Assembly (NCBI GenBank): GCA_003024985.2
Contig: PXIH01S0009606.1
Length of the DNA: 17,799 nt
From: Euperipatoides rowelli
Lineage: Eukaryota > Onychophora > Udeonychophora > Euonychophora > Peripatopsidae
Strand: one strand, 5' to 3'
The translations under genes and the position numbers were made by a program. Under the pieces are notes generated by a model, which worked only from the letters and a program-made list of their open reading frames with translations, had not been told where the DNA came from and searched no databases. This document shows, in pieces, positions 1 through 8,755 of this stretch (the first letter of the stretch is position 1; each line of letters starts with the position of its first letter).

Positions 1-46
1 TTATATATACAGTATATACTGTATATATATATATATACTGTATATA
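1..46. repeat. TA-rich palindromic simple sequence
   Basis: An alternating TA tract carrying inverted copies of the words TACAGT and ACTGTA, for example the self-complementary stretch around positions 7-26. It abuts the left end of the foldback element, whose own terminus is also TACAGT. It may be a preferred TA target or a string of decayed element ends. No gene is seen in it. Confidence 0.7.
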
Positions 47-1138
47 CAGTCAAACGGATTGGAGTTAACAATTTTCATTTTCAAAAAAGCTAATCTTTAA
101 AAATAATTTGAATTAAAGGCTATTTTTTTTATTTGTATATGTCTTTAATAAGTGCATGTAATTTTTTCCCCATTAAAATTAGTTTAATATTAAGACTTTT
201 AAAGATTCCCAAACACTGTAAAATTACCAAATCCAAGAATAGCATTTTCAATGATAGAGTTCCGTATTTTGCTCACCAGAGGCATAGAAAGCAATATATG
301 TAAGAAAATAGGGTCTAAAGATTGGAGGTTTTGAAAATCTACTGATTAATATTAATTAAAACCGCTTATTTAGAATCATAGAGAAAGGATGTGAGATTTG
401 CTTAAAACAAATCAAGATTCTAACTCAACTAGATCAAATGCTATGGCCGATTTACTTACTATCTACGTTATTGACCGTGGTTGAACTCCTGAAAGCGGAC
501 AGAAAGGTTACGAATGACAGGCCAGCTTATAGTTCTGTAAATCAAGAGATAAAAGGTCATAATGACATATGAATATATTCATTAGACATCCTATCAATGT
601 TCGATTACTATTAACGTCACCTGATCGAGTTGGATTTATATAAGCTGGCCTGTCATTTGTAACCTTTCTGGCCGCATTCAGGAGTTCAGCCGCGGTCAAT
701 AAAGTACTGTAGATAGTAAATTGGCCATAGCATTTGATCTAGTTGAGTTAGAATCTTGATTTTTTTAAGCAAATCTCACATCATTTCTCTATGATTCTAA
801 ATAAGTGGTTTTAATTAATATTAATCAGGAGATTTTCAAAACCTCCGATCTTTAGATCCTATTTTTTTTACATATATTGCGTTCTATGCCTCTGGTGAGC
901 AAAATACGCAACTCTATCATTGAAAATGCTTTTCTTGGATTTGGTAATTTTACCATGTTTGAGAATGTTTAAAATTCTTCATATTAAACAAATTTTAATG
1001 GGAAAAAAATTACGTGCACTTATTAAAGACATATTAAACTATATATATAAAAAAATAGACTTTAATTCCAATTATTTTTAAAGATATGAGATTAGCTTTT
1101 TTGAAAATGAAAATTGTTAACTTCAATCCGTTTTACTG
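47..1138. mobile_element. Foldback (near-palindromic) MITE with TA target duplication, Tc1/mariner-pogo-like ends
   Basis: The two halves are inverted copies of each other. The left arm runs about 47-531 and the right arm about 639-1138, with a spacer of roughly 107 bp. Matching landmarks include CAAACGGATTGGAGTTAAC at the left outer end against the complement of GTTAACTTCAATCCGTTTT at the right, and the GCCAGCTTAT / ATAAGCTGGC pair at the inner ends. By eye most positions match, with scattered substitutions and small indels between the arms. Both ends begin CAGT(C/A)AAAC and are flanked by TA (45-46 and 1139-1140), which is the target duplication of Tc1/mariner-type transposases. The start CAGTAAAAC resembles pogo/Tigger termini, but that assignment is by similarity only. 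There is no transposase, so it is non-autonomous. It lies in the LSM5 intron immediately downstream of the exon at 1215-1242. Confidence 0.88.
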
Positions 1139-1214
1139 TATATCTAGTCTATATCTATATACTAGCCTATATAGAAATTTAGAAAACCAAAACAATCACA
1201 GTTTACATACTTAC

Positions 1215-1242
1215 AATTCAATGACATCTTCTAAGACCATAT
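1215..1242 (-). CDS. LSM5: LSM5, 28 bp internal exon (partial gene)
   Basis: A very short exon encoding NMVLEDVIE plus the first two bases of a Phe codon. The first base of the Asn codon comes from the exon at 2224-2319. The acceptor is a T-rich tract ending TATAG just before position 1242. The donor is a perfect GTAAGT at 1214-1209. The peptide matches LSm5 proteins just after the FDDFV segment, where the usual sequence is NMVLEDVTEFE, so Ile replaces the common Thr. This stretch completes the Sm1 motif and enters the next beta strand. The Asn is the conserved RNA-contacting Sm1 residue. The rest of the protein (Sm2 motif and C-terminus, normally about 40 residues) is not found between 1 and 1214 and must lie off the left edge. 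The foldback element starts 76 bp past the donor. Confidence 0.93.
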
Positions 1243-2223
1243 CTATAAAAAAAAAAAGCTAAGGAAAAAATAATAAATAATAATAATCAATCATTGTTAT
1301 AAATAATTCTAACAAGCCAAATTAAATATGTTTGTTTACAACTAAGTAGTCTAAACATCTATTGCACTTAAAATGGCCTTTAACACAACATTGGAGACCT
1401 AGCCCAAGGAAATTGAACTAGAAAAGGTTAGTAAAATATTTATTTTCTTCAGTCGTAATAAACAAAATGCTGAACATACGTCGTCAGTGTAAGAAAATTG
1501 ATATTTTTAATAATATACAGCCATATTGTATAAAATAAAAGCTAATTATTTTAATTAAAAACAAAATAAGAAAAGTATTGAATTAAGAAGAAAATAAAGT
1601 ATGGTAGGCTAATTATTGTACTAGTATTTCAATTAATATTAAAAAAATAAAATATGAATGCCAACCAAATTTTCCACCGTTTGCCTGCAAAACCCATCTA
1701 ATCAAAGATGGAAAATAAAATAGGCAGGAAAGTTGCAAAATGATTTCATTGTAACGGCTACAACAGACACAAAACAATGAATTACACTGTCATTCTATGT
1801 GTGAAGAGTTAAATGATATATTTTGTTCATTATCAATGGAAGGTTACTTTGAATCTGCAATATGAGCGATACTTTAATAACAATACGTGTTAATTTGAAA
1901 ATTTAATTTATTGTCTACTACAATATCCAGGATTTTAACTTTGTCAACAGCAGTAAATAATAAAATTTAGATTAGTCTAATCACTTTAATAATTTAATTA
2001 ATTTACATTTTCCAAAGCCTAAAAATAAAACATCAAAAGAAAGAAAAAGTCCACATACTTTTTTTGTTGGACTATTTGTTACATTTTATAAAACAAAACA
2101 TATTTTGCAAATCAATAATTATATTTAGTCCTAGGCCTATTACAAAAGCTACATATATATTTTTTGTTTAATTTAGCAGGACTAGAGTATTGGCATAAGT
2201 TACCAAATCTTAACTAAGGATAC
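1243..2223 (-). other. LSM5 intron of 981 bp
   Basis: The interval between the two LSM5 exons on the minus strand. It starts with GTATCC at the 5' end (2223-2218) and ends with a T tract and TATAG at the 3' end. The first splice site is a weak donor because only GTA matches the usual consensus. The interior is AT-rich with poly-A/T runs and an AATAATAAT-type microsatellite near 1270-1290. No other coding or transposon signal was recognised in it. Confidence 0.8.
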
Positions 2224-2319
2224 TGACAAAATCATCAAATCCGAGGAGTGTCCCAACAATCTCTTTGTCACTTTTCATCACTATATGAATTCGTGAACCA
2301 ATGCATTTATCTACAAGTT
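2224..2319 (-). CDS. LSM5: LSM5, 96 bp internal exon: N-terminal half of the Sm fold (partial gene)
   Basis: LSm5 is a subunit of the LSm2-8 ring, which binds the 3' oligo-U of U6 snRNA in the nucleus, and of the LSm1-7 ring in cytoplasmic mRNA decapping and decay. The exon reads as two bases completing a Glu codon, then [31 protein letters not shown], and one base of the next codon. This is close to the near-invariant LSm5 sequence across animals. GxLxGFDDFV is the start of the Sm1 motif. The acceptor is a long T-rich tract ending TAG at 2321, and the donor is GTATCC at 2223. Length and phase (2 + 31 codons + 1) fit the exon at 1215-1242 exactly. No internal stop or frameshift is present, so it looks like a working gene. 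The preceding exon, expected to encode about 10-16 residues ending LLPL plus a G, was not located. Confidence 0.95.
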
Positions 2320-3453
2320 CTAAAAAAAAATAAAAATAAAAGGTATTAGAATAAAAAAAATTAAAAAATATAAGCCAATAAAACATCATTAAAAAGACAT
2401 TGACAGAGAATAAATGTATTAATTTCTGAACATGCAGGAGTACTTAGGGTTTGACTCAAACAAAATCATCCCTTAAAACTTTACTATTTTGAAAGAAGCT
2501 GTATGTGATAAGCTTATTTCTTCTAAATGGCTAGCTCTACTTAAGGGGTCAAATATACAAATTTATGTTCCTTCAAGTACATTTTGAGACTGTTTTTTTT
2601 TTTCTCTCACTTCTGAATGACTGATTTGTGATCTAAGACAATGCCCACTTTTGAAGAAAGAGACCTTTCACAAAATGTTTATTAAGTACAACAGAATAAT
2701 GGTAAGAATGGGAGTGCATATTTACCTCTGAATTTCTTTTAAAGTGAGTTTATAAAAATGTCACATTTATCTAAAAAAAAATCTAAAACTTTATGGACTT
2801 GGAAAAAAAATGTAATGGTATTTACAAAATCGTTTTACTAAAGTTATGTATGAAAATCACACACATATACACACACACAAAAAAAATTACTCAGGTAAGT
2901 ATTGTTCAGGGACAACTCCAGGACTAAATACCAACATTTATATAAATCCTTATGGTATGTGGCAGAAAAAAATGTCAGATTGAAATAAAGTGTGCAAATG
3001 TTCTGCACTGGTTTATTTTGGAAACAGAAGGTGCAGAAATTCTACGCAGGCACCATCTAGTTGATATTTTATTTCTGGAGTGTTATTTCCTCCACTTTGA
3101 GTTTATTTATTTTTTATTTTCTTTAAAAAAAAAAAAAAGACCCAAGTCAACTTGACAAAATTAAAAAAAAAGTGAAATTTTATTTTTTTTCAAATTAAAT
3201 TGTCTTGTATACATTTTTGTCTGAAATAAATAAGTTATCAATATTATAGCCCTTATCACCACACAAGAATGCAATCAATGAATTCTACAATTCATAGTTA
3301 ATAATTCCCTTTCTTATAGCTTGCTTACAATTGATCAAATTGATCTTAAAGAAAGGAGTTATCTGGTTCTACAATCACTTTTCTTTGAGTTAGTTTTTTA
3401 AAAATGATACCAGTATTACTTCAAAAGAAACTCTCTCTCCTTGTAAATCTTCC
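2320..3453. other. AT-rich non-coding stretch, probably LSM5 5' intron or upstream DNA
   Basis: No convincing gene was found. It contains poly-A and poly-T runs, a short (AC)n-like microsatellite at about 2859-2879, and a perfect plus-strand splice-donor word CAGGTAAGT at about 2892-2900 with no coding sequence next to it. An open frame at 2952-3155 on the plus strand ends in poly-Lys from an A run and resembles nothing known. Confidence 0.5.
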
Positions 3454-3531
3454 TCAAACAAGGATTTTCCAATTGTCTAGCAGTTCAGAAATATCCACAT
3501 CCAATGGAAAGGCTTTCCCTAATGGGGAAAT
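3454..3531 (-). CDS. Candidate terminal exon, unknown protein (weak)
   Basis: On the minus strand a pyrimidine-rich tract ending CTCTCAG (splice acceptor, AG at 3533-3532) is followed by 25 open codons and a TGA: ISPLGKAFPLDVDISELL then DNWKILV. Base composition here is less AT-rich than the flanks. No upstream exon was recognised and the peptide is not one I know. The plus strand is also open over part of this stretch, so this could be chance. If LSM5's missing first exon lies to the right, this would sit inside an LSM5 intron, which lowers the odds. Confidence 0.2.
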   Translation of the reverse strand: MSPLGKAFPLDVDISELLDNWKILV

Positions 3532-3673
3532 CTGAGAGTCACAGGAAGGCAACTTAAAATTATCAATCTAGGACATTTTTTATCATTAGGTTATATTAAA
3601 AACAATAAAGGACATATTTTATTTGCATGACAACTTTAACAAAAGTGAATTTTATAAATACTGTTATCTAGAT

Positions 3674-4151
3674 CAGGGATGGCAAATCTTTTCTGACTAG
3701 TGTGCCACTTGAAGTCTGGTTTATTACTTTCAAATATCTAGTGTGCTACCACGACTCAGCCATCAAACATTAGGCTATAAGGAGTTCGCTATATTGAGAG
3801 CCCACCTCGTCTAACATCTTTGAGAACTGATGATTATTTAGAGCACAAGCAGATATAAAGTTCATAATTTAGTTTACAACCAAGAGTACACTTTCAAAAG
3901 ATTTCATACTTGCTTTCATGCACAACACTTCCTCCTGGTGTATAATGCAATGGAAATGCACAATAGGGTACTGAACTTTTTCACTAAGAAATTTCACAAA
4001 ACCATTATATTTACCACCATATTTGGGGTGGCATCAGTTGTCAGGAACTTAATTTTCTATTATTACATGTACAATACTGTGTTCATGTGGTGTGTCACTC
4101 AAATCGTACGTGTGCCACCTAGTGACACGTGTCATAGGTTCGCCATCACTG
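3674..4151. mobile_element. Non-autonomous hAT element, 478 bp
   Basis: The left end starts CAGGGATGGCAAATCTTTTC. The right end is ATAGGTTCGCCATCACTG, whose complement starts CAGTGATGGCGAACCTAT. These are the paired terminal repeats of a widespread animal hAT type (CAGNGATGGCGAACC). Subterminal GTGTGCCAC boxes occur near both ends (about 3701-3708 and 4110-4118), and an inverted GTGACAC/GTGTCA pair lies near the right end. Flanking 8 bp sequences (ATCTAGAT and TATAACCT) do not match well, so the target duplication has decayed or the boundary is off by a few bases. No transposase domain is visible, so open frames inside are incidental. Confidence 0.82.
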
Positions 4152-5228
4152 TATAACCTACAATATGTTTATAATATATTTTTTAGCATTATATTAAAAC
4201 AATAAAGGAAATATTTATTTTCATGACACAGAATACAGTATACTTTTAAAATATCTTTAGCATAATATTGAAAACAATAGATACTGTAATTTCCTTTGCA
4301 CGATACAGTGAACTCTGTATTTTTTCTAAAAAAAAAAAATTACAGTAGGCTAGGCCTATATATTTATTTAATGAATATATTAGCAATTTATCACTTTGAA
4401 CTTACAAGTTACATAGCCTATATCACTCAATAAATTATAGAAAATATTTTTTTAAATATCCAAAGGATTTTTAAAATTTTATAAAAACACAAACCTTAAT
4501 AACAAAAAACATTCACTCAATATTTAAAAAAAAAAAAATTTTCTTCTTTTATTTCACTGTTTAAAAATAAAAAAAAAAAATACATGAATCTACAACATTG
4601 TGCTATCAAGCTTTCCTAAATTAATTTACATAAGATTAAATTGAATTTTTTTTACCAAGGAATACATACCATAATTTAAATAAAATTTTAAAAACAAATA
4701 TAGACTTGTTAAATGAAGCTAAACAAAACGGATCAGATTTAACGTTTGTGTTCAGAATGTCTAGAAATAAATAAAATTAATGGCAGGCTGCACAAAACAA
4801 TTTTAATTATATTTATCAAGCAGCTTTGCCAATTACAGAAAGCAAGGGGATTAAATAGTCTTATCTATTTAATGATAATGAATGATAAATATATACAGTA
4901 GCTTAGATTAAAAATAAATTAAAAAATATTTTAATTGTAACAAGCAACAATTAGCCTAAAATAGGTGATTGGCTAAAGAAAAATAAATGGATGTCACACA
5001 ACAATAATTTTAGACATGTTAAAATTTAGCAATAACAAGCACACAGTTATTTTCAAAATAATAGACAATATTCAGTTGAAATCATGTATATATTAGAGGC
5101 CAAATGAAACGGATTTTAAATTTTTTTTTTGATTTTCAAAAATATTTACTAAAAAAAAATTAACCAGAAAAAAAAAAAATAATAAAATAGGCTAGTTATT
5201 TACAATTCAATTTTTAAAATAATTGTCT
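4152..5228. other. AT-rich stretch without recognised genes
   Basis: Long A and T homopolymer runs, scattered TAGGC/GCCTA words and one perfect TAGGCCTA at 4351-4358. No coding exon, tRNA-like arm or transposon end was recognised. Confidence 0.6.
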
Positions 5229-5369
5229 TTAGCTCCTCCCCATTAAAAGAACTTTGTCTACTGTATGCGCTTGGGGTCGGGGAGATAAGTCAGTGTTTAG
5301 AAATGAATGGCGTTTGCTATACTCAACTATAGAATATTCGCTATCTTCATCAGCTAAAGGCTGGAAATC
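5229..5369 (-). CDS. Candidate terminal exon of an unknown minus-strand gene
   Basis: On the minus strand a splice-acceptor-like ATTCCATAG (AG at 5371-5370) is followed by 46 open codons and TAA. The peptide begins DFQPLADEDSEYSIVEYS, continues KRHSFLNTDLSPRP and ends KVLLMGRS. The in-frame TAG just before the first codon means the frame opens exactly at the putative splice site. The stretch is richer in G+C and in varied codons than the flanking DNA. It looks like an acidic then basic C-terminal tail, but I do not recognise the family, and no partner exon was found upstream (higher coordinates). It could be a real last exon or a chance open frame. Confidence 0.33.
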   Translation of the reverse strand, partial: DFQPLADEDSEYSIVEYSKRHSFLNTDLSPRPQAHTVDKVLLMGRS

Positions 5370-6230
5370 CTATGGAATAATAAAATACTTGTAAAAAATC
5401 ATAATCAAATTCATCTTTTGTGATATTATGGTGCAAAAAACGACCCTTACTACAAGTGGAACATAGCTCTATTTACATGCTAAATCATAATGAAGAAAAC
5501 AGCTGTAGAAACAGTATTATCATCAAATTAATCTCGGACCAAAAATAATTTGAAAGCTTCAATTAAATCAATGATTTTTTTTTTACTTCATTAAACATTT
5601 AGGAAAGAAAATATTAATTTTTTTTTTTAACATTTTAATGCAGTGTACCTGAATGATTATGGTTTTTAAATTAAAATCAGCATAGATTCTCTAAAGTTTT
5701 AAAATTATTTGAAAAAGTCTCAAGCAAATCAAGGATTAGAAACAGATCTCTAAAAATGGGAGGCATGTGGGTAGGGATATGTGTGTATAATAATTCTACG
5801 TATGATTTTCTTAATAAACTGCTGTGACAACACCTGTTGACAGGCATGTTCTTTTTATACTTCCATGTTTCAGATAACCAATTTTTTTTTTAGTCATTAC
5901 AATGAAGTCCAATTAGTTTTTTCTCAGCTATTTACCCTTGAATTATGTACTAATCTAAACGAAATATCATGATTCCTTGTTACGTAAGTTGCCCTACTTA
6001 TTTTGTTTTCGGAAAAAAACAACCCAATTATGATTAGTTTTATTTCTTTCATTTACATCTAAGGAAAGCAGTTTTATTTATGTGCATATTGTTTTTTGTA
6101 AATTATCATTTTTAAGTAGAAATTTGAATTTTATTTTGGCTAAATAAATGAAAAATTGTTTTCGGCAAATAAATATGCTAGATTTATGTTTAGTAACTTA
6201 ATAATTAACAGGAGGGAAAACAGGTAGAAT
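5370..6230. other. AT-rich stretch without recognised genes
   Basis: Poly-T runs and no protein-like open frame on either strand. No transposon ends were recognised. If the candidate exon at 5229-5369 is real, this would be its upstream intron. Confidence 0.5.
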
Positions 6231-6231
6231 A

Positions 6232-6277
6232 ATTTACATTCCTCTAATCGTGAATTCACGATTAGAGGAATGCAAAT
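6232..6277. repeat. 46 bp near-perfect palindrome (36 bp perfect core)
   Basis: The core 6237-6272 is perfectly self-complementary: the half CATTCCTCTAATCGTGAA is followed directly by its reverse complement, with GAATTC at the centre. Four more base pairs extend it beyond one mismatch (6236/6273). There is no spacer. It immediately precedes the reverse-transcriptase relic starting near 6290. It could form a cruciform or be a head-to-head junction of short inverted ends. Confidence 0.95.
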
Positions 6278-6289
6278 GAAACAAGGACC

Positions 6290-6890
6290 ACTTATAAATA
6301 TTTGGGTATTTTTAGACTATAGATTAACCTTTTCTAATCAGTCAAAACATTTAATTGCTAAGCTTTGTAGAAACATTTATTTGACAATTAGCATTTTCTC
6401 ATTTTTAACAATAAATGTTTTTGTTTCTATTTATAATGGTTAGTTACAACCTTTGATTGACTATTGCAGTTCGGCTTACTTTATAGTGAATACTATCCAT
6501 AGGAATAAGTTGAATAGATATTTTGGAGCTATCTCTTAAAAAGAGAATTGAACTTAAGGAACTGTCTTGTGTGCCTAGAGTCTAGACTGAATATTTTGAG
6601 GGGTCAGGGTGTTATTACTCCCCTATAGAGATTACAGCGAGATCTTATTTTTACATTTAAAAGTGTAGTTCTAGAGGTAACAATAAATCATTATTTCAAT
6701 TATTGAATGCTGTCTGCAATAGAGGTTGGTAAGAGAAATTACTAATACTAGATGTAGACATGGATATATTTCTAACCATGTGGTCAATATTTGGAATTGT
6801 CTACCCTTGTCTATTGTAAACATATTCTCTCTTTATCAGTTCAAAAATTATCTGGATAAATATTTGTTTGAAAACACTTGTTTTAATTAA
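6290..6890 (+). pseudogene. Non-LTR retrotransposon relic: C-terminal part of the reverse transcriptase
   Basis: Frame-shifted translation gives the post-catalytic RT region typical of jockey/CR1-like elements. The order is a YLGI-like start and FLDYRLTFSNQSKHLIAKL (about 6300-6370), then SIFSFLTINVFVSIYNG, stop, LQPLIDYCSSAYF (about 6390-6480), and a C-terminal block RHGYISNHVVNIWNCLP then FKNYLDKYLFEN (about 6755-6880). The conserved features are the LGxxxD block, the PLIDYCSSAYF block and the terminal WNxLP...FKxxLD signature. The fingers, palm and YADD box are missing at the 5' side, as expected for 5'-truncated insertions. At least one in-frame stop and several frameshifts show it is dead. 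Confidence 0.82.
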
Positions 6891-7440
6891 GGTGTAAAAG
6901 TCTGACATATCACCTAATCNCTTCAAACATAAATTTTTTTTAAAAAAATATCGGTATATAGGCTTAAAGCCTAACAAATTAAAAACAAAAAAATATTAGA
7001 ATAGGGCCAGGGACAACCTCTTTGGACTATGTCAGTCTGTTGCTGTCCAGCATTTTTTTGTATACACATTTAAAATTTGGTAGACAAAATTTAATAAAAA
7101 ATAAAATGTAAAAATATTGGAAGGAAAGGATGTTGTATTAAGACATAGCCTAAATGTATATCGTTCTAAAATAAATGAACAACCTAATGGTTTTTTAGAT
7201 CAAAATTCAATTGTCCATCCTGATTTATAGCAACTAACTCAGCAATTCTTTTTAGTTTTTTCTAATGTTTAATTTGGTTTTAAGCAAAATGCCAGAAATA
7301 GAACTTCATCTTAAGTAGTAAGAACAATTAATACATTTTAATTTTGGTTGAAACATGGCTGGACAGCAAAATATTTTCAAGGGGCGGAGGTATTCAAAAA
7401 CACCTCTTGGTTAGAGATATTGTTGCCTTGCAAGATGATA
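6891..7440. other. Non-coding stretch, likely retrotransposon 3' tail and spacer
   Basis: AT-rich sequence after the RT stop, with one unresolved base at 6920. A short inverted pair GCTGTCCAGC (7042-7051) / GCTGGACAGC (7358-7367) spans about 325 bp, but outside this pair the flanks match poorly. No gene was recognised. Confidence 0.5.
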
Positions 7441-8005
7441 GTAACCTGTTTGGCTAGGGTTAAAGTTAAACGGGGTTTAATTGTTTTTTGGCACAATTTA
7501 TATTGCCCCAATTCATGATTTAGAATATTATAGGATCGCTTCAGGAAATATGGTAAAAGCTATTGATTATTACCATAGTAACAAATTTGATAAATGGGTA
7601 CTTCAACGTTCTATCTATAGATTGGAAGTTATTCATCAGGTAATACATTCTTTGAATTTGTTTTACTTGAGTTGATGATTAAAGAGAGGTTACATTGATT
7701 TATTTACCAGATTTAGGGGTTCATCCTCTTCTATTACTGATCTAATTAATACCATTTCTCCTGATTTTTTTTTTTTACATTAAATATGCAGTTCCATGGG
7801 GTAAAAGCGACCATATGGTTTAGTAGGCTGGGCTGCATTTTTCATTAAATAATGAAAATTGCTCTTCATTATTTAAAATTGTATCTAGGAAAGATAGGCT
7901 AATCCTAAAATTGATATTGATTTGGGAAAAATTAACAAGCTAATTGCAATAGTGATTCTAGGTCTAATCTGAGTTATAGCCAAGATTAGACAATATAGCC
8001 TAATT
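7441..8005 (+). pseudogene. Non-LTR retrotransposon relic: endonuclease domain and connector
   Basis: Pieces of an apurinic-endonuclease-like domain are visible in shifting frames. FFGTIYIAPIHDLEYY (about 7482-7530) matches the conserved GTIYIPP block of non-LTR element endonucleases. A later KYAVPWGKSDHMV (about 7788-7827) matches the LGKSDH block that ends this domain. A charged connector with PKIDIDLGKINKLIA (about 7905-7950) follows. Several stops and frameshifts separate the pieces. The order endonuclease, connector, RT (from 8105) and a common strand indicate one decayed element of jockey/CR1 type. It lies in the same orientation as the RT relic at 6290-6890, but the RT sequences differ, so it appears to be a separate insertion. 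Confidence 0.6.
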
Positions 8006-8104
8006 CAGTGGTTCTCAAACGTTTTGCAGCTGGAACCCCCTAACACCCCTTAACTGTTAAAATGACTCTAGCGTGACCTCCCCAATTGAAATGGGGGGAG
8101 GGGG
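8006..8104 (+). mobile_element. hAT-type terminal fragment
   Basis: It starts CAGTGGTTCTCAAACGTTTT, a very common animal hAT terminal repeat (CAGNGGTTCTCAAAC), followed by GGAACCCCC and GTGACCTCCCC typical of this group. The matching inverted end (GTTTGAGAACCACTG) is not found downstream, so only one end is present. It ends in a small hairpin of CCCC...GGGG around 8080-8104, right where non-LTR RT sequence resumes, so it interrupts that element between connector and RT. Confidence 0.7.
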
Positions 8105-8755
8105 AATTAAAAAATATATAAATGGTTTTTTAAAGGATAGAAAATTTAGAGTATCCATTAATAATGTATTTTTAAAATGGTTCCATATTAAATTGGTCTT
8201 CCACAGAGTACAATATTGGCAGCCACATTATTTAATATTTTTGTGTCAGACATAATTCCTATGATTAACTCACATCTTATCTTATATGCTAACAATTTTA
8301 AATTGATAAGATCTACTGATCCTTCAGAGATTTGAATGTATTGGCTAACTGGTTAGTTAAAAATGATCTTGGTCTTTGAATTATAAAAATACTTTTTATA
8401 TGTCATATTGTAGAGATGTCAATTTTTACCTAAAAATTGATGGCAACTTAATTCATAAGATATAGGCTATTGTATAAAAGATTTAGGAATTGCATTCGAT
8501 CATCATCTTAAATTTACTGAACACATTAATCTAGACCTAATTAAAAAAAATGTCAAAAATTTGCACATATTTTTATTAGCTTATATTCCTATTAATGACA
8601 ATTTCTCTATTTGTCTACATATAGGCCTAGTCAGAGTAATATTGACTACTGTCATTCAATTTCTTATTATAGAAATAAAGGAGACCTTGATACTCGCAGG
8701 GCTAGGAGTGCAAAAAACAAAAACATTCAGGACACAATTTTGGTAAATTTCAAGA
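8105..8755 (+). pseudogene. Non-LTR retrotransposon relic: reverse transcriptase core
   Basis: The RT blocks read in order across frameshifts: IKKYINGFLKDRKFRVSINN (8105-8165, corresponding to the WIxSYLxxRxFRVxxN block), GLPQSTILAATLFNIFVSDI (about 8198-8257, the GVPQGSILGPLLFNIF block), then a catalytic box read as YANN instead of YADD (about 8285-8300). Later KDLGIAFDHHLKFTEHIN (about 8478-8530) is the DLGVxFD block and GLVRVIL the thumb. Both catalytic aspartates of the box are Asn here, so the enzyme is dead. Stops and at least three frameshifts are present. It belongs with the endonuclease relic at 7441-8005. Confidence 0.82.

Noticed and set aside
508-699. 63-codon minus-strand open frame
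   Set aside because: It spans the inner ends and spacer of the foldback palindrome and has no protein-like features.
2714-2740. Possible LSM5 first-exon donor on the minus strand (AGAGGTAAAT)
   Set aside because: The preceding codons read Lys-Lys-Phe-Arg, not the Leu-Pro-Leu expected, and a stop lies just upstream.
2892-2900. Perfect plus-strand splice donor CAGGTAAGT
   Set aside because: There is no coding sequence or acceptor to pair with it. One such word in this much DNA can arise by chance.
2952-3155. 67-codon plus-strand open frame
   Set aside because: It ends in poly-Lys from an A run, has no recognised similarity and no supporting signals.
3938-4156. 72-codon plus-strand open frame
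   Set aside because: It lies inside the short hAT element and runs through its terminal repeat, so it is incidental.
5100-5165. Resemblance to the foldback terminus (AAACGGATT and ATTTTCAAAAA words)
   Set aside because: Only short AT-rich words are shared, with no CAGT terminus, TA duplication or inverse end.
7042-7367. Inverted pair GCTGTCCAGC / GCTGGACAGC as ends of a 325 bp element
   Set aside because: Only about 12 bp match, there is no target duplication and no further terminal similarity.
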